The notes below the pieces were generated by a model, which worked only from the letters and a program-made list of their open reading frames with translations, had not been told where the DNA came from and made no database searches. Shown here piece after piece: positions 27,588 through 34,612 of a stretch of DNA of 64,000 nt. The stretch is taken from the NCBI RefSeq assembly GCF_000819805.1, contig NZ_CDCE01000017.1, positions 47,543 through 111,542 of the forward strand, read 5' to 3'. The DNA is from Aeromonas diversa CDC 2478-85. Lineage in GTDB: Bacteria; Pseudomonadota; Gammaproteobacteria; Enterobacterales; Aeromonadaceae. Position 1 is the stretch's first letter. Every line of letters begins with the position of its first letter. Made by a program: the position numbers and the translations under genes.

Positions 27588-28856
27588 TCAAGCCTGCAGC
27601 GCCTGATCCAGATCTGCCAGCAGGTCACCGATATCTTCTATGCCGACCGAGAGGCGGATCATCTCGGGTCTCACTCCTGCCTTGATCTGCTCTGCCTCAC
27701 CCAACTGACGGTGTGTCGTCGAGGCGGGATGGCAGGCCAGTGACTTGGCATCGCCAATGTTCACCAGTCGCTTGAAGATACGCAGGGCATCATAGAAGCG
27801 CACCCCCGCCTCATACCCCTCTTTGAGCCCGAACGAGAGCAGTGCAGAGGGGCGTCCCCCCATGTAACGCAGGGCCAGATCGTGGTGGGGGTGTTCCGGC
27901 AGACCGGCATAACTAACCCACTCCACGGCCGGGTGTTGTTGCAGGTGGCGAGCGACCGCCATGGCATTGTCTACGTGGCGATCCATGCGTAGCGTCAGGG
28001 TCTCGAGCCCCTGCAGGAGCAGGAAGGCATTGAAGGGGGAGAGGGCGGCCCCCGTGTTACGCAGGGGGACGGTACGCACCCGGCCGATAAAGGCGGCGGC
28101 GCCAAAGGCGTCGGTATAGACCACCCCGTGGTAGGAGGGCTCAGGCTGGGTCAGCTGCGGGAAGCGCGTGGCATGCTGGTGCCAGGGGAAGGTGCCACCG
28201 TCCACTATGATACCTCCCAGCGAGTTGCCATGCCCGCCCACATACTTGGTCAGACTGTGCACCACTATGTCTGCTCCGTGAGCGATGGGTTTGCACAAGA
28301 CGGGCGAAGCGACCGTGTTATCGACGATCAGGGGTACGCCAGCGGCATGGGCAACCCGTGCCAGGGCGGCAATGTCGACAATATTCCCGGCCGGATTGCC
28401 GATGCTTTCGCAGTAAACCGCCTTGGTTCGCGCATCGATGAGCTCGGCTATCGCCTCGGCACTGTCATCCCTGGCGAAGCGGACCTCAATTCCCTGGCTG
28501 GGCAGCATGTGGGCAAACAGGGTGTAGGTACCGCCGTAGAGCTGGGGTGTCGAGACAATGTTTTCCCCAACCCTTGCCAAGGCCTGGATGGCATAGGTGA
28601 TGGCCGCCGAGCCTGCCGATACGGCCAGGGCTGCCACGCCCCCCTCCAGCGCGGCCATCCGCTGCTCCAGCACATCGTTGGTCGGGTTCATGATGCGGGT
28701 ATAGATATTGCCGGGGACGGCCAGATTGAAGAGATCGGCCCCGTGTTGAGCACTCTCAAATTCGTAGGCAACGGTCTGGTAGATAGGGACGGCGACCGCC
28801 TTGGTCGCCGGATCGCTGGAAAAACCATGATGCAGGGCCAGGGTAGCGTCTTGCAT
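27588..28856 (-). CDS. metY: O-acetylhomoserine (or O-succinylhomoserine) sulfhydrylase MetY
   Basis: This PLP enzyme of the Cys/Met metabolism family makes homocysteine directly from an O-acylhomoserine and sulfide. The 422-residue length fits MetY. Signatures are the N-terminal HHGFSSDPATKAVAVPIYQT, YTRIMNPTNDVLEQRMAALEGG, and the PLP-lysine segment VVHSLTKYVGGHGNSLGG. An upstream in-frame ATG exists, but the ATG at 28856 has GGAG at the right spacing. Two adjacent MetJ-like boxes (28876-28891) lie at the promoter. The acyl donor is open: the window's metA has a succinyl-type active site. Confidence 0.9.
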   Translation of the reverse strand: MQDATLALHHGFSSDPATKAVAVPIYQTVAYEFESAQHGADLFNLAVPGNIYTRIMNPTNDVLEQRMAALEGGVAALAVSAGSAAITYAIQALARVGENIVSTPQLYGGTYTLFAHMLPSQGIEVRFARDDSAEAIAELIDARTKAVYCESIGNPAGNIVDIAALARVAHAAGVPLIVDNTVASPVLCKPIAHGADIVVHSLTKYVGGHGNSLGGIIVDGGTFPWHQHATRFPQLTQPEPSYHGVVYTDAFGAAAFIGRVRTVPLRNTGAALSPFNAFLLLQGLETLTLRMDRHVDNAMAVARHLQQHPAVEWVSYAGLPEHPHHDLALRYMGGRPSALLSFGLKEGYEAGVRFYDALRIFKRLVNIGDAKSLACHPASTTHRQLGEAEQIKAGVRPEMIRLSVGIEDIGDLLADLDQALQA

Positions 28857-28875
28857 AGTACACTCCATGTTCATT

Positions 28876-28891
28876 AGACGGATAGACGTCC
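28876..28891. promoter_or_regulatory. Tandem MetJ boxes at metY
   Basis: AGACGGAT and AGACGTCC are adjacent 8-mers matching the MetJ consensus AGACGTCT at 6 and 7 of 8 positions. They lie immediately downstream of the predicted -10 (complement 28894-28899), where bound MetJ would block RNA polymerase. Confidence 0.6.
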
Positions 28892-28893
28892 AC

Positions 28894-28921
28894 TTTATGC
28901 CTAACAGGCGCGCCCTGTAAA
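28894..28921 (-). promoter_or_regulatory. Predicted metY promoter
   Basis: On the minus strand TTTACA (28921-28916) and CATAAA (28899-28894) are separated by 16 bp. This promoter lies inside the predicted 3' part of the SgrS RNA. Confidence 0.45.
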
Positions 28922-29121
28922 TCACCGATGAGCGTCATACGAGCTATAGGCGGCGCCGGTACTCGCGGTCCTCCACATAGGAGAGATCCCACTGCATCAA
29001 CTGGATCAGTGTGGGCAGCGGCTCCTGAGTCCAGGCCTTGCGGTTTTTGGTGATACGGGAGAAGTAGCGACGCCAGAATGGCAGGGGATTCGTCAGGTTC
29101 ATCAGATGCCTCCTCTTGGTT
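28900..29121 (-). ncRNA. sgrS: SgrS-like small RNA (boundaries predicted)
   Basis: A divergent RNA beside sgrR is expected from the E. coli sgrR-sgrS arrangement. A -10-like AATACT (complement 29128-29133) places the 5' end near 29121. From there the sgrT ATG falls at about nt 20 and a GTATGAC segment at about nt 182, close to the positions of sgrT (nt 22) and of the ptsG-pairing GTGTGAC (about nt 168) in E. coli SgrS. The RNA would then end after the ACAGG/CCTGT hairpin (28904-28918). No U-tract follows that hairpin, so the 3' end, and Hfq-dependent pairing, are uncertain. Confidence 0.5.
28944..29102 (-). CDS. sgrT: SgrT-like small protein
   Basis: A 52-codon ORF runs from the ATG at 29102 with a very strong GAGGAGG ribosome site. 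Its product contains FWRRYFSRITKNRKAW followed by PLPTLIQLMQWD, which lines up with the E. coli SgrT pattern (F-x3-YF near the start, then an L-rich stretch ending LMQWD). SgrT inhibits the glucose transporter PtsG during glucose-phosphate stress. The position divergent to sgrR is the same as in E. coli. The C-terminal basic tail (REYRRRL) is longer than in E. coli (43 aa). The next feature downstream on this strand is metY. Confidence 0.72.
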   Translation of the reverse strand: MNLTNPLPFWRRYFSRITKNRKAWTQEPLPTLIQLMQWDLSYVEDREYRRRL

Positions 29122-29188
29122 GAGCCCAGTATTGGCGTAAAATGAGGAAGCTAAAACTGAAAATCTAAAGAGATAGGTTTCCTTATTT
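29103..29188. promoter_or_regulatory. sgrR-sgrS/T divergent promoter region
   Basis: This 86-bp AT-rich gap must hold the sgrS/T promoter (AATACT at complement 29128-29133, poor -35 TTTTAG, as expected if SgrR activates it) and the sgrR promoter. In E. coli SgrR binds this interval and also represses itself. Confidence 0.5.
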
Positions 29189-30898
29189 ATGCCCAGCGAA
29201 CGCCTCTATCAGCAGTTTGAACGTCTGGTTCGCCAGCTCCCCACCACCGGCAGCGAGCTGACTCTGAGGGAGGTCGCCGAGTTGCTCTGCTGCACTCCGC
29301 GCAATGCCCGCCTGCTACTGCAACGGATGCAGGAGCAGGGGTGGCTGAGTTGGCAATCGTCGGCAGGACGTGGCCGGCGGGCTAGGCTGACGCTACTGGA
29401 CTCCCCGGCCATGCTCCAGAGTCAGCGCCTCGAAGCCCTGGTCAAACAGGGAAGGCTGGAGCAGGCACTGCTGTTGGTGGATGGGCAGGTCGAGCGACTG
29501 CTTCCCTATCTGGGCGGTGGCTCTGGCACCCTGACCCCCTTGGGTCAACAGATCCTCAGGGTTCCTTACTACCGGCCCCTGCCCAATTTGTTACCACATC
29601 TTCCTCTGCGTCGATCCGAAATCCACTTGGTGCGGCAGATATTCAACGGGCTGCTGCGAAGAAATGAGGAAAATGGGGAAATTGAGCCTGATCTTGCCCA
29701 CCACTGGGTCGCGCTCTCCCCACGGCATTGGCGTTTCTATTTGCGGCCCATGGTGCGCTTTCATCATGGCAAAGTGTTGCAAGCCGATGATGTTGCCCTC
29801 TCGCTTGCTCGTCTGACAACGCGCCCTCTCTTTGCCCATATTGAGCGAGTAGAGGCGGTCTCTCCCAGAGTGGTTGATATTCTCCTCTCGACGTCAGATC
29901 CCTGGTTGCCTCATCTGCTGTGCGAGCCTGCGGCATTAATTCTGCCTGCCGATTGGCAAGAGCTGCCCGATATGGCGCTCTATCCGGTCGGGAGTGGTCC
30001 CTATCGGGTCGTCGCTAATGACAGCCAGCGCCTGCGTCTGGCTGCCTTTGACGACTACTTTGGATTGCGCGCCTTGATCGATGAAATCGATATCTGGATG
30101 TTGCCGCCGCTTGCCGAGCGACTGACTTGTCAGCTCAAGCTGGCTGCTGAGCACCGACACCCCGAGCGGGGACGGGATGTTTGCGAGCTGGAGGCGGGCT
30201 GTTACTTCATGCTGGCGGATCAGCGTTCGGCTTGCTTGGGCAATGCTGCACTGAGAAGCTGGCTGGTCAACCGCCTTGATCCGGTAAGGCTGCTGGCGGC
30301 GCTGGATCCTGAGCTGCAGAAGGTTCTGGCGCCGGCGCGGGGTTTGTTGCCCCATTGGCGCGAGCTTCCTGCCTCGCTGCCCCCAGAAGGGGTTTCTCTT
30401 CCTCATCGCCTGGTGCTGGCTTGCTTCAAGCAACATCTGGAGTTTGCGGCGCTGGCCGCCGTCATGGGCTCCATCCTGCGTGAGGAAGGAGTTGAACTGG
30501 AGGTGAGAGAGGTGGATTACCACTCTTGGGCCTGTGGTGATCTGGAAGGTGTCGATCTCTGGTTGGGAGCGGTCAATCTGGAGCAGGCGAGTGACTATGC
30601 CGTCTATGCCTGGCTGCAGGAATTACCCCTGTTGCGAGCCGTGTGGCATGAGGCGTTGTCATTCTGGCAGGGATTGCCGCTCTGGCGCAGCGGGCAACAA
30701 GGTGTGGCTCTTCGAGAGGAGATGGCACAACTACAGCGTGAAGCGCTCTTCATGCCTCTGTTCCATCACTGGCTTGAGCTGGAGAATCAGTACGGAGTGA
30801 ATGGGGTTCGAATGACGGCGCTGGGCTGGTTTGACTTTCGGAATGCCTGGATTGCTCCCCAGGTAGAGGCGATGGATTTTGGGAGAGATTTAGAATAA
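29189..30898 (+). CDS. sgrR: Glucose-phosphate stress regulator SgrR
   Basis: SgrR senses accumulating sugar phosphates and activates sgrS/T. The 569-residue protein has an N-terminal winged helix (LYQQFERLV, LTLREVAELLCCTPRNARLLL, MQEQGWLSWQSSAGRGRRARLTL; about 1-75) and a long solute-binding-type domain (about 160-560) containing RRSEIHLVRQIFNGLLRRNEENGEIEPDLAHHW in segments and ending with LGWFDFRNAW, as in E. coli SgrR (551 aa). Start is the ATG at 29189. It is divergent from the sgrS/sgrT unit. A 670-bp non-coding island follows. Confidence 0.92.
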   Translation: MPSERLYQQFERLVRQLPTTGSELTLREVAELLCCTPRNARLLLQRMQEQGWLSWQSSAGRGRRARLTLLDSPAMLQSQRLEALVKQGRLEQALLLVDGQVERLLPYLGGGSGTLTPLGQQILRVPYYRPLPNLLPHLPLRRSEIHLVRQIFNGLLRRNEENGEIEPDLAHHWVALSPRHWRFYLRPMVRFHHGKVLQADDVALSLARLTTRPLFAHIERVEAVSPRVVDILLSTSDPWLPHLLCEPAALILPADWQELPDMALYPVGSGPYRVVANDSQRLRLAAFDDYFGLRALIDEIDIWMLPPLAERLTCQLKLAAEHRHPERGRDVCELEAGCYFMLADQRSACLGNAALRSWLVNRLDPVRLLAALDPELQKVLAPARGLLPHWRELPASLPPEGVSLPHRLVLACFKQHLEFAALAAVMGSILREEGVELEVREVDYHSWACGDLEGVDLWLGAVNLEQASDYAVYAWLQELPLLRAVWHEALSFWQGLPLWRSGQQGVALREEMAQLQREALFMPLFHHWLELENQYGVNGVRMTALGWFDFRNAWIAPQVEAMDFGRDLE

Positions 30899-31032
30899 CA
30901 CTCTGCGCGCATCTTATTTATTAGAGATAATTAACTGCTTCCGATGAGATAACGTTTTCACGCGGTGGTCGAGAACTTTCAGTTTCATCTGTGATTTACT
31001 ACATTTCTGTAATTTTATTACGTTTTGCTCTG

Positions 31033-31072
31033 GATAAAAATAAGGCCGGAATCGCTATATCGCGCCCCGGCC
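31033..31072 (-). terminator. Minus-strand intrinsic terminator downstream of Spot 42
   Basis: On the minus strand GGCCGG (31072-31067) pairs with CCGGCC (31049-31044), with an inner CGC/GCG pair, followed by TTATTTTTAT. No protein gene lies upstream of it on this strand before Spot 42, so it must end an untranslated transcript or Spot 42 read-through. Confidence 0.6.
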
Positions 31073-31143
31073 GCCTGAATCAGCGTAAAAAATAGGAAGA
31101 AGCTAAATCTTGAGAACGAGACGATGGATGTTCTTCAAGAAGC
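31034..31143 (-). ncRNA. Candidate small RNA downstream of Spot 42
   Basis: A -10 TATACT (complement 31150-31155) with TTTAAA 16 bp upstream predicts a start near 31143, giving an RNA of about 110 nt that ends in the terminator at 31033-31072. The body is pyrimidine-rich (CTTCTTG, CTCGTTCTC, CTTCTTCC) and has no ribosome site or ORF of note. I do not recognise the sequence. In Vibrionaceae a second small RNA is known beside spf, but equivalence is not shown. Confidence 0.4.
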
Positions 31144-31199
31144 AGGAGAAGTATAACAGGTCAAACCAGTATTTAAAGTATTTACTCTAGATTATGGAT

Positions 31200-31302
31200 A
31201 AAAAAACGCCCCACAGAGACTCTGCGGGGCCGCTATTCAGCCACATTCAATTACGTGAAATAAAAGGTCTGAAAGATAGAACATCTTACCTCTGTACCCT
31301 AC
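31200..31302 (-). ncRNA. spf: Spot 42 RNA
   Basis: The minus strand from 31302 reads GTAGGGTACAGAGGTAAG, then ATGTTCTATCTTTCAGACC and TTTCACGTAATTG, nearly identical to E. coli Spot 42, an Hfq-dependent RNA repressed by CRP-cAMP that silences secondary carbon-use genes. The three unstructured pairing regions of the RNA are well kept; the terminator stem differs in sequence but keeps shape (CCCCGCAG/CTGTGGGG, then seven T's). Length is about 103 nt (E. coli 109). A TACAGT -10 (complement 31310-31315) sits 7 nt before the start. In E. coli it lies between polA and yihA; here it follows sgrR. Confidence 0.95.
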
Positions 31303-31332
31303 GCCGCTAACTGTACAACAACTGGGCAGAAA

Positions 31333-31362
31333 ATGAAAGTAATTTATGTAAGTTACTTTCAT
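31333..31362. repeat. Perfect inverted repeat at the spf promoter
   Basis: ATGAAAGTAA (31333-31342) and TTACTTTCAT (31353-31362) are exact inverted copies with a 10-bp spacer. The repeat spans -31 to -60 relative to the Spot 42 start, overlapping the weak -35 region. It does not match the CRP consensus; it may be another regulator's operator. Confidence 0.55.
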
Positions 31363-31403
31363 GCTCGGTCAGGTGAAATAAATTCCTTGTAGATCATTGA
31401 GAT

Positions 31404-31430
31404 AAAAAAAGCCCCGACTGAAATCGGGGC
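31404..31430 (-). terminator. Minus-strand terminator upstream of Spot 42
   Basis: GCCCCGA (31430-31424 on the minus strand) pairs with TCGGGGC (31417-31411), followed by seven T's. It lies 143 bp after the small gene at 31573 and may end that mRNA or a short RNA beginning near 31457, where a TATAGT -10 (complement 31464-31469) occurs. Confidence 0.75.
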
Positions 31431-31572
31431 GGTATCAAAAGGTGACTTACTAGCACTTCCTCAACTATATGATTAGTCCGCCGGTTTTGGAATAAGTTCA
31501 ATTGCATCGAAAAAAAAGTGTGATTCCGTTTAGGCTGAGACCCTATCCAGATGGCAACTTACTGATCTAAAA

Positions 31573-31851
31573 CTAAATTCTAAGTTTTTCAAGAATCTCA
31601 TCCGGTCGCTGAGTCTCAGCAAGTACCTGCCTTAAGCGGTTGAAAGCATTGCAGGCCTCTTGGGGGTATTTACCAAATGACACTACGCCCGTATGGCTCC
31701 ATCCGGCGGCCAACATGACCTTCTTCTTGAATGCGGTGCCTTCTGTCCCACCACCACCCAGTTGCATCAGCAGCTGTTCCATCTGAAGGTGGGGAGGGGG
31801 GACGCGTGAGAATGTGGTGAAATGTTCGGGGGTAACTTCATCGAAGGTCAT
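31573..31851 (-). CDS. Uncharacterised 92-residue protein
   Basis: I do not recognise this family. It is soluble, with an N-terminal MTFDEVTPEHFTTFSRVPPPHL, a glycine-rich turn (LGGGGTEG) and a helical C-terminus (EACNAFNRLRQVLAETQRPDEILEKLRI as two helices). There is no signal, membrane segment or metal motif. The start is the ATG at 31851. A minus-strand terminator follows 140 bp downstream. It has the size and composition of small adaptor or toxin-antitoxin proteins, but no partner gene overlaps it. Confidence 0.6.
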   Translation of the reverse strand: MTFDEVTPEHFTTFSRVPPPHLQMEQLLMQLGGGGTEGTAFKKKVMLAAGWSHTGVVSFGKYPQEACNAFNRLRQVLAETQRPDEILEKLRI

Positions 31852-31915
31852 GATGATCTCGCTCTGTATTCAATCCGTAACTAGAAAGATAGATCAGGAG
31901 AGCCAGCGTTGCCGT

Positions 31916-32692
31916 TCAGACCGAGAGATCGAGTCCGCCCAGGCGCGCAGGTGTGACGGCACTCTGGTAACGCTGGGCAATCACATTGCTGCGATGGGTC
32001 ATGAAGTCATCAAGGGGACCTCCTCGTCCGGAGATAGTGCGTTGATAGAGCTGCTGACTCGCCTTCATTTCTTTGCGGGACGCGGCGCGTGCAACGGAAA
32101 AGTCTTGTGCAGAAGGCTCCTCGGGTGCCAATGCGGCACTCTGGACGGTTTGCATCTTCCGAATGGTGGCGGCAGGATCGCGTGGGATCTCTGCCGTATC
32201 GATAGAGACCTCTCCCGCTTTCGCATAGCGCTGGGCATCCGGCCCAGTGGTGTATTCGTAACTGGGGGCGCCAGCATATTGCCCCCCGACTCGCTGATGA
32301 GCTTGCTCATGGTCGCGGACTTCTTGGTCGCGTTCTTGGAGCTTTTCTATTTCTCTCTGCTGATCCGGGGTAAATTTCTGTTGGGACTGCTCGCCTTGTT
32401 GGCCTTGCCCCCCCTGCTGGTTTCCCTGGCGTCCATCCGGGTCGACTTGTTGAAGACCCGGTTGTAGCTGAGCTGCGGTGCGAACATCCCGCGCCGTCGC
32501 TTCCTGATTTTGAGCCGACGGCCTGGAGTTTTCTCTCTGCTGGCGGCTGCCCACCTCGTCCCCTTGAGGGTATGCAACGGATGCCTTGGGTTGGGGGATA
32601 AACTCGGTCTTACGATTGTCGGCGCGAGCAGATTCAGTCTGTGGATACAGATGATTGGGGATGAGGTTGGGAAGGCTGACATTGACGTTCAT
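31916..32692 (-). CDS. SprA-like putative metalloprotease
   Basis: This 258-residue protein has a low-complexity Gln/Arg/Pro-rich N-terminal half (about 1-115) and a conserved C-terminal domain with RDQEVRDHEQAHQRVGGQYAG (split around the HEQAH motif, about residue 132), PSYEYTTGPDAQRYA, GEVSIDT and ALAPEEPSAQD. These match the SprA-related / CJM1_0395-type putative metalloproteases; HExxH-like HEQAH could bind zinc, though activity is unproven. No signal peptide is seen. It starts 1 bp after the stop of the miniature flagellar-like gene, so the two are coupled. Confidence 0.75.
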   Translation of the reverse strand: MNVNVSLPNLIPNHLYPQTESARADNRKTEFIPQPKASVAYPQGDEVGSRQQRENSRPSAQNQEATARDVRTAAQLQPGLQQVDPDGRQGNQQGGQGQQGEQSQQKFTPDQQREIEKLQERDQEVRDHEQAHQRVGGQYAGAPSYEYTTGPDAQRYAKAGEVSIDTAEIPRDPAATIRKMQTVQSAALAPEEPSAQDFSVARAASRKEMKASQQLYQRTISGRGGPLDDFMTHRSNVIAQRYQSAVTPARLGGLDLSV

Positions 32693-32693
32693 G

Positions 32694-32930
32694 TCATACT
32701 CGAATGTCGATCAGCGTCCCCATCATATCGCTGGCACTCTGGATCACCTTGGCATTAGCCCCGGCCTGTAACTCGCCCACCTTTAGATTCACCAGCTCTT
32801 CGGTCACGTTGACCTTGTCACCGGAAGGGGTATTGAGGCTGGCGAGAGAGGCAGAGGCATCGGCCACCTTCTGCTCGGCCCGCTGAAAGCCGAGCGTGCC
32901 GCTCGTCATGGCTGAATCGATACGCATCAT
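32694..32930 (-). CDS. Miniature flagellar-rod-like protein
   Basis: This 78-residue protein reads like the two ends of a flagellar axial protein joined without a middle: an N-terminal helix (SAMTSGTLGFQRAEQKVADASASLA) and the C-terminal D0-like segment VNVTEELVNLKVGELQAGANAKVIQSASDMM, which matches the end of FlgC/FlgG-type proteins (V-N-x-x-EELV, then ANAKVI, then LI). Starts at the ATG at 32930 with GGTGGAG; an in-frame GTG at 32936 is less well placed. No other flagellar gene is in the window. Confidence 0.65.
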   Translation of the reverse strand: MMRIDSAMTSGTLGFQRAEQKVADASASLASLNTPSGDKVNVTEELVNLKVGELQAGANAKVIQSASDMMGTLIDIRV

Positions 32931-33000
32931 GGACACTCCACCGGTTGCTAGCTTAATTATCCATCAGGGTGGGGAAAATTTGAAGTGATGCGGTGATTTT

Positions 33001-33765
33001 TTAGACAGTCAGTTTTTGTAGATGGTAAACAAACTCTTGTGGATGGGAAATGAAAGGGGCGTGGGAGGCTTTCTCGAAGATGAAGCTGATGCTGTGCGGG
33101 AAGCGCGCATTGAGCAGAGGGGCCACCGAGCGGGGCACCAGAGAGTCGAGACGCCCATAGAGTCGTAACCAGGGACCCTGCCAGCCGTGCATGGCATCGC
33201 GAAGATCCACCTCGGCCAGCAGGCGAAGCCCCTCGGCCAGGGCGACGGGGGAAGGTTGTGGCCGCTCGCTCAACCAGTGGCGCAGTTGACGAATGTCATC
33301 CCGGGCGTGCTCACTGCCCATAGCCTGGATCGCGAGGAATCGCTCTATGGTCTGGCCGAAATCCCCCTTCAGCATCAGCTGGAAATTATCCAGTACCTTG
33401 GGGGCTATTCCGGGCCACTCGTCTTGTGCCAGGAAGCAGGGCGAGCTGGCGACCGTTATGAGCTGCCGTACTCGCTGCGGGTGAGTCAAGGCAATCTGGC
33501 TGGCGACCAGGCCACCGAGAGACCAGCCCAGTAGGCTGGCGTGTTCGGGAATGACCTTTACCACCTCTTCTGCCAGCCACTCCAGACTGTACTTGGTATC
33601 GTCAGGGAGAGGGGAGCCGCCGAAACCGGGAAGATCGACAATGTGTAGCCGAAAATGGCGAGAGAGTTCAGGGGTCACTCCGTGCCATACAGCCCCATTC
33701 ATGCCCCAGCCGTGGAGCAGTACCAGGTCAGGTCCCGCCCCTATCCGCTCTACCGTGATGCTCAT
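33001..33765 (-). CDS. bioH: Pimeloyl-[acyl-carrier protein] methyl ester esterase BioH
   Basis: BioH frees pimeloyl-ACP from its methyl ester to start biotin ring assembly. The 254-residue alpha/beta hydrolase has the full triad at the same positions as E. coli BioH: Ser82 in GWSLGG, Asp207 in YGRLDSLVP, and His235 in KASHAPF. The oxyanion loop is LLHGWGMNGAVW. The start ATG is only 37 bp from the divergent comF start, so both promoters are packed together. The bioH // comF-nfuA arrangement is the E. coli order. Other biotin genes are not in the window. Confidence 0.94.
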   Translation of the reverse strand: MSITVERIGAGPDLVLLHGWGMNGAVWHGVTPELSRHFRLHIVDLPGFGGSPLPDDTKYSLEWLAEEVVKVIPEHASLLGWSLGGLVASQIALTHPQRVRQLITVASSPCFLAQDEWPGIAPKVLDNFQLMLKGDFGQTIERFLAIQAMGSEHARDDIRQLRHWLSERPQPSPVALAEGLRLLAEVDLRDAMHGWQGPWLRLYGRLDSLVPRSVAPLLNARFPHSISFIFEKASHAPFISHPQEFVYHLQKLTV

Positions 33766-33802
33766 CTACACTCAGGTCCTGTTGTCGTGGTGATGGTCAG
33801 GC

Positions 33803-34528
33803 ATGGTAAAGGGCTGGATGACGAAAGCAAGGGGAGTGCTGGGTGGTCGGGCCGACTGGAATGGTCATTGTCTGCTTTGCCTGCAGGAGAGTGAGAACCC
33901 GCTGCTCTGTGACATATGCCGTGATGCCTTGCGTCAGCAAACCCGGCGTTGTCACGGCTGCGCCGCCCCCTTGCCAGAAACCCTGCCGCTCGATCAACTC
34001 TGGTGTGGTCGTTGTCAGCGTCGTCCGCCCCCTTGGGCACGGTTGCAAGTGATCGGCGACTATCTGGCGCCCTGGCCTGTATTAATTCCCCGCTTCAAGT
34101 ATGCCAGGCAAGTGATGCTGGCCGATGTACTGGGCCGGCTACTGGTCGATCATCTGGACTTGAGCGATCCCCCCGAGGCGCTGTTGCCCGTGCCCCTGCA
34201 TTGGTGGAGACGCATCACCAGGGGATTTAACCAGGCCGAACTGCTGGCTATCGAGGTGGCTCGCCATACCGGGATTGCAGTCGATACCGGGCTGCTGAAA
34301 CGGGCTCGTGCCACCCCTCAGCAGAGTCGGCTGGGGGCCGGTGCTCGGCGGCGCAACCTGCGTCATGCCTTTCGGGTGGGTCGGCACGCCTATCGCCATG
34401 TCGCGCTCATCGACGATGTCGTTACCACGGGGGCGACGGCGGGGCGTTTGGTTCGCCTGTTGCAAGAGAGTGGAGTGGAGCGGGTCGAGGTGTGGGCACT
34501 GTGCCGTACCCAGCGGCATCTCGGTTGA
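33803..34528 (+). CDS. comF: ComF family protein (GntX-like phosphoribosyltransferase fold)
   Basis: This 241-residue protein is needed for DNA uptake in naturally competent relatives, where ComF acts in the cytoplasm. It has zinc-ribbon cysteines near the N-terminus (CLLC, CDICRD, CHGC, CGRC; about 23-75) and a C-terminal phosphoribosyltransferase fold with the PRPP loop VALIDDVVTTGATA (about 195-208). E. coli names the gene gntX. It lies divergent to bioH and 84 bp upstream of nfuA. Confidence 0.88.
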   Translation: MVKGWMTKARGVLGGRADWNGHCLLCLQESENPLLCDICRDALRQQTRRCHGCAAPLPETLPLDQLWCGRCQRRPPPWARLQVIGDYLAPWPVLIPRFKYARQVMLADVLGRLLVDHLDLSDPPEALLPVPLHWWRRITRGFNQAELLAIEVARHTGIAVDTGLLKRARATPQQSRLGAGARRRNLRHAFRVGRHAYRHVALIDDVVTTGATAGRLVRLLQESGVERVEVWALCRTQRHLG

Positions 34529-34612
34529 AGCGTGACGGGTGTGCTACCCATCGTCTGGCAACAGGAGTATCATCAATACCCTAGCCATTTGCTCAGGTTT
34601 ACGAGGACAGTG

